Below, piece by piece: positions 1 to 6,885 of a stretch of DNA of 12,478 nt. Positions within the stretch are counted from its first letter, which is position 1, and each line of letters opens with the position of its first letter. The stretch is from positions 1 to 12,478 of the forward strand of contig JALSLT010000067.1 of assembly GCA_026988135.1 (NCBI GenBank). Reading direction: 5' to 3'. The notes beneath the pieces were generated by a model. The model worked only from the letters and a program-made list of their open reading frames with translations. It was not told the DNA's origin and made no database searches. This DNA comes from Desulfurobacterium sp. (GTDB lineage: Bacteria; Aquificota; Aquificia; Desulfurobacteriales; Desulfurobacteriaceae). The position numbers and the translations under genes are program-made.

Positions 1-409
1 AAGATTATATAAAAATTTTGATATAAAGTTTGACCATACAGCCGGAGGATATAAAGGTGTAGGGATTGTATTTAGGGCTTCTGAAAATCCTCCTGCAGGT
101 TATAAAGTAACTTTCTCAGGTAATCCTATAGTTAGAGGAGTTGTAGAAATAAAAGTTTATAAATTTGCAGGAAACAGTAATGTTAAGATAGCCGAAAACA
201 GGATAAATAATTTTAAACCTGTAAATGGCTGGTACACAGTTCGTTTAAGAGTTGAAGGGAATAGAATAAAGGCGTTTATAGATGATGAAATGGCTATTGA
301 TATTAATGACAATGACCCTGCTCTAAATAGACCTGGACTTTTATGTATAGAAAAAACCAATATAGATCCCACAGATGTGAATAATATAGAGATTACAGAT
401 CTTGAGTGA
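1..409 (+). CDS. C-terminal part of a LamG/DUF1080-like beta-sandwich protein (5' truncated)
   Basis: The frame is open from base 2 to the TGA at 407-409 and gives about 135 residues with no start, so the gene begins outside the window. The sequence alternates short beta-strand-like segments. Near the C-terminus it has a block reading W-Y-T-V-R-L-R-V-E-G-N followed by K-A-F-I-D-D. This strand pair, in which a small modelled 'object' W/Y-x-x-V-R-V-x-v-x-G-x-x-I-x-V-x-I-D-D, is typical of concanavalin A-like lectin/LamG and DUF1080 (3-keto-disaccharide hydrolase-like) domains. Such domains are usually extracellular or periplasmic and bind or cleave glycans, or sit at the end of pilin-like and surface proteins. 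The N-terminus, signal peptide and any catalytic residues are not visible, so enzymatic activity cannot be judged. The gene converges on the nuclease-like gene and ends just before a hairpin. Confidence 0.6.
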   Translation, partial: RLYKNFDIKFDHTAGGYKGVGIVFRASENPPAGYKVTFSGNPIVRGVVEIKVYKFAGNSNVKIAENRINNFKPVNGWYTVRLRVEGNRIKAFIDDEMAIDINDNDPALNRPGLLCIEKTNIDPTDVNNIEITDLE

Positions 410-412
410 TTT

Positions 413-435
413 ATAGGGGGGAGAGTTCCCCCTAT
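413..435. terminator. GC-rich hairpin between convergent genes, probable bidirectional terminator
   Basis: Bases 413-420 (ATAGGGGG) pair perfectly with 428-435 (CCCCCTAT), giving an 8-bp stem with a 7-base loop. It lies 3 bases after the stop of the plus-strand gene and covers the stop codon (432-434) of the minus-strand gene, so it can serve both transcripts. There is no clean run of T directly after the stem on either strand: the plus strand continues TCCATCTCTTTT and the minus strand AAATCACTC. Termination may therefore be partial or factor-assisted. Confidence 0.55.
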
Positions 436-1226
436 TCCATCTCTTTTAAAATATCCTTAATGGTTTTTATCTTAAAGTGGATTTTTTCTTCTTTATCGCA
501 TTTTAAAATCCATCTTTTTATATCTGGTATGTATTTTGTAAAATTTCTATCCGGAGAGAAGCTTGCAAGGATTATTTCAACTTCTTTAAAGTGCTGTTTC
601 AAGGTTTTGGTTAAAAGATTAAGATATCTTATTTTGTCTCTTATCTTTCTACCTCTTTCATCATTTCTTTTTCCAAGTTCAAAGAAGAAGGCTAGATTTG
701 ATTTACATTCGTATCCTTCTACATAATCTTTTCCCCAAAATACAACGTCTATATTTTTTCCTGTTAATGGTTTTCCATTGCAGTATATCTCTATCTTTTT
801 TCTGTTTATCATCGGTTGGCAGTGCATACACACAAGGTCAACTTTCCACCTTTTTGTAGGTCCGAGATGGTAAACTATCTCTTCAAAGAGCCTTCCTTTT
901 CTTATAGCTATCACATCATTCTGGGGGATTGTCTTTCCTGCGGAATTTTCTGCCTGTTTAAAGTAAAATCTGGTTATCAGTTTCCAGAGTATTTCTGTTT
1001 CGTTTTTATCAAGAGGTAATTTGTGCATTAGTGATTCTTTTTCTTTCGAATTTCTAAATTTATAGAACTCTTTGATGGTATCTACATTTTTAAGAAGGTG
1101 GGCAATAGCTAAAGTGGTTTCAGATCTCTTTCCCCGCCTGAAACAGCATAGAAATTTGGCTAATTCTTTTACCGGTTCTCCCAGAAAACGTTCGATATTT
1201 ACATAACAGCTAAAGCGATTTTTCAC
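432..1226 (-). CDS. Putative PD-(D/E)XK nuclease-like protein, function unknown
   Basis: This is a 264-residue soluble protein that I do not recognise as a named family. Residues 111-116 (G-R-L-F-E-E) lie on a predicted helix. They are followed by I159-D160 at the start of a strand and by E173-C174-K175 on the next strand (I-D-V-V-F-W-G then G-Y-E-C-K-S-N). A helix Glu, a strand Asp and an E-x-K a short loop later is the signature order of the PD-(D/E)XK nuclease fold; the assignment is inference from motif spacing. A CxxC pair (C133, C136) and C27-C28 could bind metal. The C-terminal third is basic and helical. The start is a GTG with AGGAAATAACC before it; this ribosome-binding site overlaps the stop of the radical SAM gene, leaving 2 bases between the genes. 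It is the last gene of the minus-strand operon and ends in the shared hairpin. Confidence 0.6.
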   Translation of the reverse strand: MKNRFSCYVNIERFLGEPVKELAKFLCCFRRGKRSETTLAIAHLLKNVDTIKEFYKFRNSKEKESLMHKLPLDKNETEILWKLITRFYFKQAENSAGKTIPQNDVIAIRKGRLFEEIVYHLGPTKRWKVDLVCMHCQPMINRKKIEIYCNGKPLTGKNIDVVFWGKDYVEGYECKSNLAFFFELGKRNDERGRKIRDKIRYLNLLTKTLKQHFKEVEIILASFSPDRNFTKYIPDIKRWILKCDKEEKIHFKIKTIKDILKEME

Positions 1227-1228
1227 GG

Positions 1229-2068
1229 TTATTTCCTATCAATTGTGAGTGTTCCGCATCCTCCCAAGGAGTTGGTTCTGAAACGGTTGCTTAAAGTTAC
1301 TCTGATATTTTTTTTTCTTAAAAAACGGAATATTTCTTCATATTCTTTAGGTGATACCGGAGAAAAATTTCCGGTATCGATTTTATTGTACATCATGAGC
1401 ATAACGGTTAGATTGTATTTGGAGGTGAAATCGGAAAGTTTTAAAAGTTCTTCTTTATGATTATTTACATCTCTTAGTAGTAAATATCCAACTTGATATT
1501 TTTTTCTTTGGGTTTTGGTTATTTCCTTTATATGGCTTTCGAAAATAGCAACCGTTTTCTTCAATTCAAATGGTTTTTTGAACAATTTTTTTCGCACGTC
1601 TTTGGTAAAACCGTGTATTGATAGAGTGATTCCGTCATGCTTTGTTTTTAGTAAATTTTTAAAGTTTTCCGTGTCGAATCCGGTTGTTGTAATTGTTACT
1701 TTTAATTGCTTCTCTTTGAAAAATTCAATTGCGTTACTTACATTTTTAAAGTTTGATGACGGTTCTCCTATTCCTGCTATTGCTATTCCTGAAATTTCTA
1801 AAAGGTCTTTTAGTATAACGTATTGAGCTATTATTTCTTCTGTTGTTAGGTTTCTGAAAAAACCTTTATTTCCGGAAGCACAGAATTTGCAACCTACGGG
1901 ACATCCGATTTGGGTAGAAATACAGAGGGTGTTGCCCCGAAAAAAAACAGCTTCAATCTGAAAACTATCTGCTGTTTTGAATATAAATAGTTTATTCAGA
2001 TTGTTCCGGTAACTCTTCTTCAATTTCAACGTGGGTTTTTGAGAAACACTTAAATCGGTCGTTAACAA
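1229..2068 (-). CDS. Short RlmN/Cfr-like radical SAM RNA methyl synthase homologue
   Basis: This 279-residue protein has the radical SAM cluster motif C56-x3-C60-x2-C63, followed by the RlmN-type run G-F-F-R-N-L-T and E-I-I-A-Q. G-I-G-E-P-S-S-N (99-106) matches the SAM-binding GMGEPLxN of RlmN. C49 sits 7 residues before the first cluster cysteine, as C118 does before C125 in E. coli RlmN. C271 in G-G-C-G-T-L matches C355, the residue that carries the methyl group. Both mechanistic cysteines are thus kept, so C2/C8-type adenosine methylation of RNA is plausible. It is about 70-100 residues shorter than RlmN or Cfr because the N-terminal accessory domain is missing; the substrate may differ from 23S rRNA A2503 or tRNA. 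The TTG start at 2068 is preferred: AGAGGTAGGAAAAT lies just upstream, although the gene then overlaps ricT by 77 bases. Later starts lack a ribosome-binding site. Translational coupling to ricT is likely. Confidence 0.82.
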   Translation of the reverse strand: MLTTDLSVSQKPTLKLKKSYRNNLNKLFIFKTADSFQIEAVFFRGNTLCISTQIGCPVGCKFCASGNKGFFRNLTTEEIIAQYVILKDLLEISGIAIAGIGEPSSNFKNVSNAIEFFKEKQLKVTITTTGFDTENFKNLLKTKHDGITLSIHGFTKDVRKKLFKKPFELKKTVAIFESHIKEITKTQRKKYQVGYLLLRDVNNHKEELLKLSDFTSKYNLTVMLMMYNKIDTGNFSPVSPKEYEEIFRFLRKKNIRVTLSNRFRTNSLGGCGTLTIDRK

Positions 2069-2915
2069 ATTTTCCTACCTCTTCTATATATTTTTTCCAT
2101 GCTTCTTCCGGAATAAAGTTTCTAATGTCTATTAGGTTTCTAACTCCAGATTCCACTTCTATCGTTACTTTTTCCAGAGGAATATTAACGTCGAGGACTC
2201 TTCCTTTTCCTCCGTTTATTGCGATTGTTTCTCCTATTTGAGGAAGAAATTCGCGAATTTTATATATAGGTTCTTCATATTTTAAACAACACATAAGTCT
2301 GCCGCATATTCCGGAAAGTTTTGCCGGGTTTGGGGGTAATCCCTGTATTCTTGCCATTGAAAGAGATATGGAATCAAAACATTCGAGATATTGTTTGCAA
2401 CAGCATTCTTTTCCGCACATTCCTATTGACCCGACCATTTTTACTTCATCCCTGACACCTATTTGTCTGAGTTCTATTCTAATCTTAAAGTGGGATGCAA
2501 GGTCTCTCACAAGTTGCCTGAAGTCAACTCTAGTTTCAGATGTGAAATAGAAAACGAGACGTTCTCTGTTTAAAGTTGTATAAGCTTTGACAAGTTTCAT
2601 CGGAAGATTGTGGCTTTTTATTTTGTCTTTGCATATCGGGATTGCCGTTTCGCAAAAACTTTCATTTTCTTCAAAGTTTTCTTTGTCTTCTGCTGTCGGT
2701 TTTCTTATCACTTTAAAAATGGAGTCTTCTTTAAACCCGAAAGATTTGAATGTTTCATCACATACACTGTAAATTCCGAGGTTTTTTACTATTTCAATTC
2801 CTCTGTCTGTTTCAACGACTGTTTCTTCTCCGTGATTTACTTCGAACTTCTCGTCTGTTATTGCAATACCGGTTTTTTCTGTGTCAAGATATTTGAATTT
2901 CAAAACTGTCTTCAT
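1992..2915 (-). CDS. ricT: RicT/YaaT-like PSP1-domain iron-sulfur protein
   Basis: The 307-residue protein matches the PSP1/YaaT (RicT) family. Its core has the diagnostic cysteine-rich segments C-G-K-E-C-C-C-K (167-174) and G-I-C-G-R-L-M-C-C-L-K-Y-E (202-214), separated by L-P-P-N-P-A-K-L-S-G. In Bacillus subtilis RicT forms a complex with RicA and RicF that binds [4Fe-4S] clusters, interacts with RNase Y and affects mRNA maturation, sporulation and competence. Outside Firmicutes the role is less clear. The N-terminal 100 residues are variable, with C52, C88 and C95. A KOW-like small beta stretch follows at about 225-262 (G-E-T-I-A-I-N-G-G-K-G-R-V). The ATG at 2915 has AGGGAGAATTA upstream. 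A family neighbour such as holB or ricA/ricF is not present; instead the gene follows flgL after 134 bases and overlaps the radical SAM gene. Confidence 0.88.
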   Translation of the reverse strand: MKTVLKFKYLDTEKTGIAITDEKFEVNHGEETVVETDRGIEIVKNLGIYSVCDETFKSFGFKEDSIFKVIRKPTAEDKENFEENESFCETAIPICKDKIKSHNLPMKLVKAYTTLNRERLVFYFTSETRVDFRQLVRDLASHFKIRIELRQIGVRDEVKMVGSIGMCGKECCCKQYLECFDSISLSMARIQGLPPNPAKLSGICGRLMCCLKYEEPIYKIREFLPQIGETIAINGGKGRVLDVNIPLEKVTIEVESGVRNLIDIRNFIPEEAWKKYIEEVGKFVNDRFKCFSKTHVEIEEELPEQSE

Positions 2916-2959
2916 TAATTCTCCCTGCTATTAATATTTTGAATGAGTAAGACTGCTTC

Positions 2960-2988
2960 AATTTAATCCAAAAACGATGAAATCTCAA
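2960..2988 (-). promoter_or_regulatory. Candidate sigma-70-like promoter for ricT group
   Basis: On the minus strand TTGAGA (2988-2983) is followed after 17 bases by TAAATT (2965-2960). This gives 5/6 and 4/6 matches to the -35 and -10 consensus. A start near 2953 would leave a leader of about 38 bases before the ricT ATG. The 134-base gap between flgL and ricT is the widest in this operon, which favours a separate promoter here. It contains no clear terminator for flgL: the only hairpin (AAAGG/CCTTT near 3027-3042) is 5 bp and lacks a T run on this strand. Confidence 0.4.
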
Positions 2989-3049
2989 TACCCTTATTCT
3001 ATAGAGGGGTGAAATGAAAGGAGGAGAAAGGTTTATCCCTTTTCTTTAA

Positions 3050-3994
3050 TTATTTAATAAAATTTAAAAGACTCAGATCTTTTGTTCCGGATATAGCACC
3101 CAGAAGTGCCTGATAGGCTGTTTGGCTCTTCTGAAGGTTACTGATAACTTCTGAAAAATCAGCATCTTCGATTTCCGATACAAGATTTGTAAATTTCAAT
3201 TTTAAAGATTCGTTTTGCGATTTCAAATCGTTTAGTGTTGCTATTTGGCTACCGATTTTTGAGTGGTGTGTCATTATTTTTGATAGTCCGGTATCAAAAG
3301 CGTCAAGCAGTTTCATCGGCGTGGAGGTTCCGCTATTATCAATATCGACATTTATGGTTAAATCGCCAAGATTCTCTATGTTCCCGGTATCTATGGCGTT
3401 AACTATTTCATCTATAACGTCAACTATTAGAATTTTTCCGTTAGTATAGTTGACTCCCATATATTCCGCTCCGTTGAAAGTGGTGTTTAGCTCAACTCCT
3501 TTGGAAACGGAAGCTGTGGTTTCAGTAGTTTCTCCCTGATAAATTCCGTCACTTGTGAAAGGTGCTGTTTGGGATTTTACACCACCGAAGAGATGAGTTT
3601 CTCCGATAGAAATATTCGCCTGATTTACTATATAGTCTTTCATTTTTATAAAGTAATCTTTTAATGCCTGTGCTTGATCTTCTGTTATAACTCCGGTGTT
3701 CATCACTTGAACGGTTTTTACCCGAACGGCTTGGGCAGAGTTAACGATTGTCCCCATTGTGGATTCGGCAGTATCAAGTTTATTTAAAACAAGAGTACTG
3801 TTCCTTAAATATGTTTCAAGTTGCCGGTTCATTTTTCTATATCTTTGGCCTCTTGCAAAGTTTACGATGTCATCGGAAGGCTTTAATATTTTTTTACCTG
3901 AGGCAGCTTCCAAATTATATCTCTCAAGTTCTTTCTGTCTTGTGTTGTCATATTTTGTGAAAATATTAAACAAGCTTATATCAGCAATTCTCAT
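3050..3994 (-). CDS. flgL: Flagellar hook-filament junction protein FlgL (HAP3)
   Basis: This 314-residue protein has flagellin-like ends and a variable middle. The N-terminus reads M-R-I-A-D-I-S-L-F and then A-S-G-K-K-I-L-K-P-S-D-D (32-43), the hallmark of FlgL/flagellin D0-D1 helices. The C-terminus contains D-A-D-F-S-E-V-I-S-N-L and Q-T-A-Y-Q-A-L-L-G, ending in L-S-L-L-N-F-I-K. It is the second junction protein, placed between FlgK and the filament, and is exported through the flagellar type III apparatus with FlgN as chaperone. It follows flgK with 8 bases between stop and ATG, and GAGGTGAAAG in that gap is its ribosome-binding site, so the two genes are co-transcribed from the promoter upstream of flgK. 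The length is usual for the family. The short tail (N-F-I-K) instead of the usual L-L-x-x-L is not unusual. Confidence 0.95.
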   Translation of the reverse strand: MRIADISLFNIFTKYDNTRQKELERYNLEAASGKKILKPSDDIVNFARGQRYRKMNRQLETYLRNSTLVLNKLDTAESTMGTIVNSAQAVRVKTVQVMNTGVITEDQAQALKDYFIKMKDYIVNQANISIGETHLFGGVKSQTAPFTSDGIYQGETTETTASVSKGVELNTTFNGAEYMGVNYTNGKILIVDVIDEIVNAIDTGNIENLGDLTINVDIDNSGTSTPMKLLDAFDTGLSKIMTHHSKIGSQIATLNDLKSQNESLKLKFTNLVSEIEDADFSEVISNLQKSQTAYQALLGAISGTKDLSLLNFIK

Positions 3995-4002
3995 CTTTCA
4001 CC

Positions 4003-5364
4003 TCACTGTACCATGTTTAATACCGTTTGGATTAATTCATCAGTAACGGAAACAACTTTTGCCGATGCCTGGTATGCCCTTTGGAATTTTGTCAAGTTTA
4101 TAAACTCCTCGTCGGTGTTAACCGCTGAAATTTCATTCAGTTGCTGCTCCAGAGAATCCCTGATTTCTGTTGTGGTTGCTATCATGTTTTCGGTTCGATT
4201 TGCTTCTGTTCCTATGGGGGTTACGATTTCAGAAGTATAGTATTCCGAAAAGGTTTTATCTCCTAGTCCTGCTATTTTTGTATCTTCCAGAGCTATCATT
4301 GCTTTTATGTTTTCGTTATTTGAATCCGGAAATGTTGCATCTGAAGATGCTGCTATAAGTTCAGGGTCTTCAAATCCTACGGTTATATTAGATGCGTCCA
4401 CTATCGGTCCACCGTTTTCATCAACAAACAGAGCAGTTCCCGGATTTCCGTTAAGATCAAACCCTGCTTGTTGCTGGTTGTTGATAGCAGTTGCGAATTC
4501 TGTAGTAAAATTGTTTAACTTTGTTATGGTATCGTTTATAAGGTTGATTCCTTTTATATATCCACCGAGTTTTCCGTCTTTAAATTCTTTGGTTATGTCT
4601 GTCCCGCTCCATCTTATAACGGGATTGTTGTTGCCGTCTGTTTCAAAAGATAATGCTTTGCTTTGTGTTTGAAGCACAAGAGCAAATCCTTTTGCTGTTG
4701 AAACATCTACGGTTCCGTCATCATGAAAAGCGACTTTTGTATCTACTAATGAACTTAGTTCTTTAAGTGTTCTGTCTCTTTCATCGAGATATTCGTTATA
4801 TCTGTCAGGGTTTGAATTGTAAAAGAATTTGAGATTGTCATTTATTTTAGCCAGCTTATCGGTTAGTCTGTTTATATTATCAACGCTGTCTTTTACACCG
4901 AGGGTTGTTTTATCTTTTATGTCGGAAAGGAAGGAATAACTTTGCTTTATTCGTCCGGCAACCGATTTTGCTTTGGATATTGCTTCATATCTTGCGGAGG
5001 TGTCTTCAGGGTTGACCGATATATCATTTAAAGAAGCAAAAAATTCGTTTAGAGCTTCACCGAAGCCACTTCCTGAAAGTTCATTAAATACATCTTCCGT
5101 CTGAGTAACAATGTCTTTATAGTTATTAAGTCCTTCAGCTTCCTGATTTACTTCTATGAGTCTTCCAAAGGTGATTTTGCTTGTTAATCTTCTTATGCTT
5201 TGAATGTAGGAACCACTTTTTGCAGGGAGATCGGCAATGACCGGTTCTTCACGGGAGTATCCTTCGCTAAAAGCATTGGAGATGTTTTTGTTCGTTACGT
5301 TTATGGCAGATTGATATGTCAAAAGTGATTGCCCCGCTACCGATAGAGCGTAAAGAAGAGCCAT
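4003..5364 (-). CDS. flgK: Flagellar hook-associated protein FlgK (HAP1)
   Basis: The protein is 453 residues. It starts with the flagellar rod/hook N-terminal motif (A-L-L-Y-A-L-S-V-A-G-Q-S-L then N-V-T-N-K-N-I-S-N-A, with S-E-G-Y-S-R-E following). It ends with the C-terminal motif E-F-I-N-L-T-K-F-Q-R-A-Y-Q-A-S-A-K-V-V and L-I-Q-T-V-L-N-M-V. These two ends form the D0/D1 coiled-coil that sits directly on the hook. The middle domain is shorter than in Salmonella FlgK (about 550 residues), so a surface domain is reduced. No signal peptide is present, as expected for export through the flagellar apparatus. The ATG has GGGAGGT four bases upstream. The gene lies just downstream of flgN and of a sigma-28 promoter, and 8 bases before flgL, the usual flgN-flgK-flgL order. 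It contains no motif suggesting a fusion or break. Confidence 0.96.
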   Translation of the reverse strand: MALLYALSVAGQSLLTYQSAINVTNKNISNAFSEGYSREEPVIADLPAKSGSYIQSIRRLTSKITFGRLIEVNQEAEGLNNYKDIVTQTEDVFNELSGSGFGEALNEFFASLNDISVNPEDTSARYEAISKAKSVAGRIKQSYSFLSDIKDKTTLGVKDSVDNINRLTDKLAKINDNLKFFYNSNPDRYNEYLDERDRTLKELSSLVDTKVAFHDDGTVDVSTAKGFALVLQTQSKALSFETDGNNNPVIRWSGTDITKEFKDGKLGGYIKGINLINDTITKLNNFTTEFATAINNQQQAGFDLNGNPGTALFVDENGGPIVDASNITVGFEDPELIAASSDATFPDSNNENIKAMIALEDTKIAGLGDKTFSEYYTSEIVTPIGTEANRTENMIATTTEIRDSLEQQLNEISAVNTDEEFINLTKFQRAYQASAKVVSVTDELIQTVLNMVQ

Positions 5365-5394
5365 TCTAACCTCCCGTAATTCTATCTACTTCTA

Positions 5395-5421
5395 TTATCG
5401 TCAATACGTTGAAAATTTTTA
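5395..5421 (-). promoter_or_regulatory. Sigma-28 (FliA) flagellar promoter upstream of flgK
   Basis: On the minus strand TAAAAATT (5421-5414), an 11-base spacer and GACGATAA (5402-5395) match the FliA consensus TAAAGTTT-N11-GCCGATAA in both boxes and in exact spacing. The TAA of the -35 box is also the flgN stop codon. Transcription would begin near 5388, giving a leader of about 24 bases holding the GGGAGGT ribosome-binding site of flgK. The fit with late (class 3) expression of flgK and flgL is strong. Confidence 0.8.
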
Positions 5422-5772
5422 GGCTTTTTTTCCGAAGACTGTTTTACTTCCGGTTATTTTTCCATTCTTTGAATAAGTATCCAGATATTCTTCCGGTATT
5501 AGGGTTTTAATTGTTTCTTCGAGTATATCCGTGTTATTAAGAAGCAGTTTTTGATTACGCTTGTTAAGATTTTCCATCTCTTTGAATTTTTCTTTGAACT
5601 GCTCCATATCTTTTGCTTCAAATTCGGCAAGTTCTGCTAGCATTTTTCTTTTGGCTTCTGTAATTTTAAGGAGTTCATCTGCTGTTTCCGTTTCAGATAT
5701 TCCTTTTTTTAAAAGAAGGTTTTCTTTATTTAAAAGAGTGAGAAGCTTATCCAGTTTTTTCTGAATCTCCAT
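5419..5772 (-). CDS. flgN: FlgN-family flagellar export chaperone
   Basis: This is a small, charged, all-helical protein of 117 residues. The core matches FlgN: a long helical stretch with regular leucines, the segment N-L-N-K-R-N-Q (68-74), and near the C-terminus L-D-T-Y-S-K-N-G (97-104), the Y-x-x-x-G feature of the family. FlgN binds the C-termini of FlgK and FlgL in the cytosol and brings them to the flagellar export apparatus. The position directly before flgK and flgL supports the call. The ATG lies 26 bases inside the end of the potassium channel gene, with GGAGAGATAAAAA before it, so its translation may be coupled to that gene. Its stop codon is part of the -35 box of the flgK promoter. 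Sequence divergence is high in this family, so the name rests on context as well as motifs. Confidence 0.85.
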   Translation of the reverse strand: MEIQKKLDKLLTLLNKENLLLKKGISETETADELLKITEAKRKMLAELAEFEAKDMEQFKEKFKEMENLNKRNQKLLLNNTDILEETIKTLIPEEYLDTYSKNGKITGSKTVFGKKA

Positions 5773-6817
5773 TTTTTATCTCTCCGCTTAGAAGTTTTTT
5801 GAGTTTTTCAAATTGTTCGGAAGTTCCTATAATTATTATTGTATCTCCTTTCAGTAGCATTGTAGTTGATACAGGATTTAGGATAAAAGAACCGTCAGCT
5901 CTTTTGATTCCGATAACAATAACTCCGGTTTTCTGTGGCATCTGCACATCCTTTAAAAGTTTTCCGTGAATCGGAGAATCGGGGGGAATCTTAACCTCTT
6001 CAAGGCGAAGATCTATTTCTCCGTGCCTTGTTACGATATCAAGGAAGCTGACAACATTTGGTCTTATTGCCATAGATGCCATACGTATTCCGCCTATTGT
6101 GTTTGGAGATATTACCTCATCGGCTCCTGCCATTTTAAGCTTTGGAATACTCGATTCTTCCGAAGCTCTTGATACTATTTTTATGTGGGAGTTTAAATTC
6201 TTTGCAGAAAGAGTAATAAAGAGGTTTTCCGAATCGTTCGATGTCGTGATGATTAGGTTGGATGCCGACTTTATACCGGATTTAAGCAGAGTCTCATCGT
6301 TTGTGGCGTCTCCTATTAAGTATCTCATATTGTGAAAAGTTTCAAGAGCTTTGTCTATTTTCTCATGGTCTTTTTCAATTAGTACAAATGGTATTTTTTC
6401 CTTATGAAGTTCGTGAATAGCTGAAAATCCTGTTCTTCCGAGTCCACATACTATTGTATGATTTTTCATTTGAGATATCATTTTCTCTAACCTCTTTAAG
6501 GAAAAATATTTTTTAAGGTCTCCTTCAAATACCATATAAGCTATGGTAGATGCTCCGTAAGCGTAAACGCCAAAAGCAATGGTTATTATAAGCATTGTAA
6601 ATATGCGTCCCGCTTTTGTTAAAGGATGAATCTCTCCGTATCCCACCGTTGATATAGTAATGGCTACATGCCATAAAGAGTCGAAAAATGACCATCCTTC
6701 TATAAGCATTGTACCTATTGTTGAGATAAGAACAACTCCAATAAGGAGTGACATAATCCAGATTAACTTTTTTACAACTGTTTTTTTTAAGTATTCAAGT
6801 TCGCCCTGTTTTCCCAT
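5747..6817 (-). CDS. Two-TM potassium channel with RCK (TrkA-N/TrkA-C) domains
   Basis: The 356-residue protein has the MthK-like layout. It has a first membrane helix at about 17-38 and a pore loop with the potassium filter T-V-G-Y-G-E (57-62). A second membrane helix spans about 71-97. A cytosolic RCK domain follows, with nucleotide/ligand site G-L-G-R-T-G (125-130), E148 after strand 2 and G-D-A-T (169-172). A TrkA-C domain ends the protein at about 265-345. Such channels pass K+ across the inner membrane and are gated by ligand binding (Ca2+, nucleotides) to the RCK ring; the ligand here cannot be read. ATG at 6817 has AAGGAATC upstream. It is the first gene of the minus-strand run and overlaps flgN by 26 bases. 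No internal RCK start is obvious. The link with flagellar genes is positional only. Confidence 0.9.
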   Translation of the reverse strand: MGKQGELEYLKKTVVKKLIWIMSLLIGVVLISTIGTMLIEGWSFFDSLWHVAITISTVGYGEIHPLTKAGRIFTMLIITIAFGVYAYGASTIAYMVFEGDLKKYFSLKRLEKMISQMKNHTIVCGLGRTGFSAIHELHKEKIPFVLIEKDHEKIDKALETFHNMRYLIGDATNDETLLKSGIKSASNLIITTSNDSENLFITLSAKNLNSHIKIVSRASEESSIPKLKMAGADEVISPNTIGGIRMASMAIRPNVVSFLDIVTRHGEIDLRLEEVKIPPDSPIHGKLLKDVQMPQKTGVIVIGIKRADGSFILNPVSTTMLLKGDTIIIIGTSEQFEKLKKLLSGEIKNGDSEKTG

Positions 6818-6857
6818 GTACGATTCCTTTTTGGTAATATCTTTCTGGCAGAAGCAA

Positions 6858-6866
6858 ATTATAGCA
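6858..6866 (-). promoter_or_regulatory. Extended -10 promoter for the potassium channel gene
   Basis: On the minus strand TGCTATAAT combines a perfect TATAAT with the TGn extension that lets RNA polymerase work without a good -35 box. The expected start near 6851 would give a leader of about 34 bases to the ATG at 6817. No -35 box with normal spacing is seen (TAAAAA at 17 bases). The whole divergent gap (6818-6885) is only 68 bases, so the rusA-side promoter must overlap this one; I could not define it. Confidence 0.45.
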
Positions 6867-6885
6867 TTCGTTTTTAGGAGTTTTT

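Noticed and set aside
157..372. Minus-strand frame opposite the LamG-like gene
   Set aside because: It is a shadow of the plus-strand gene: hydrophobic, low-complexity translation, with no ribosome-binding site and no recognisable motif.
3027..3042. Possible terminator hairpin after flgL (AAAGG and CCTTT arms)
   Set aside because: Only about 5 bp with AT-rich arms and no T run on the minus strand, so it cannot be called a terminator.
3014..3049. Tiny plus-strand frame of 11 codons (M-K-G-G-E-R-F-I-P-F-L) after GAGGGGTGAA, in the flgL-ricT gap
   Set aside because: It is opposite to the operon, very short, and has no promoter. A run of G-rich bases next to an ATG is likely chance. It could be tested by ribosome profiling.
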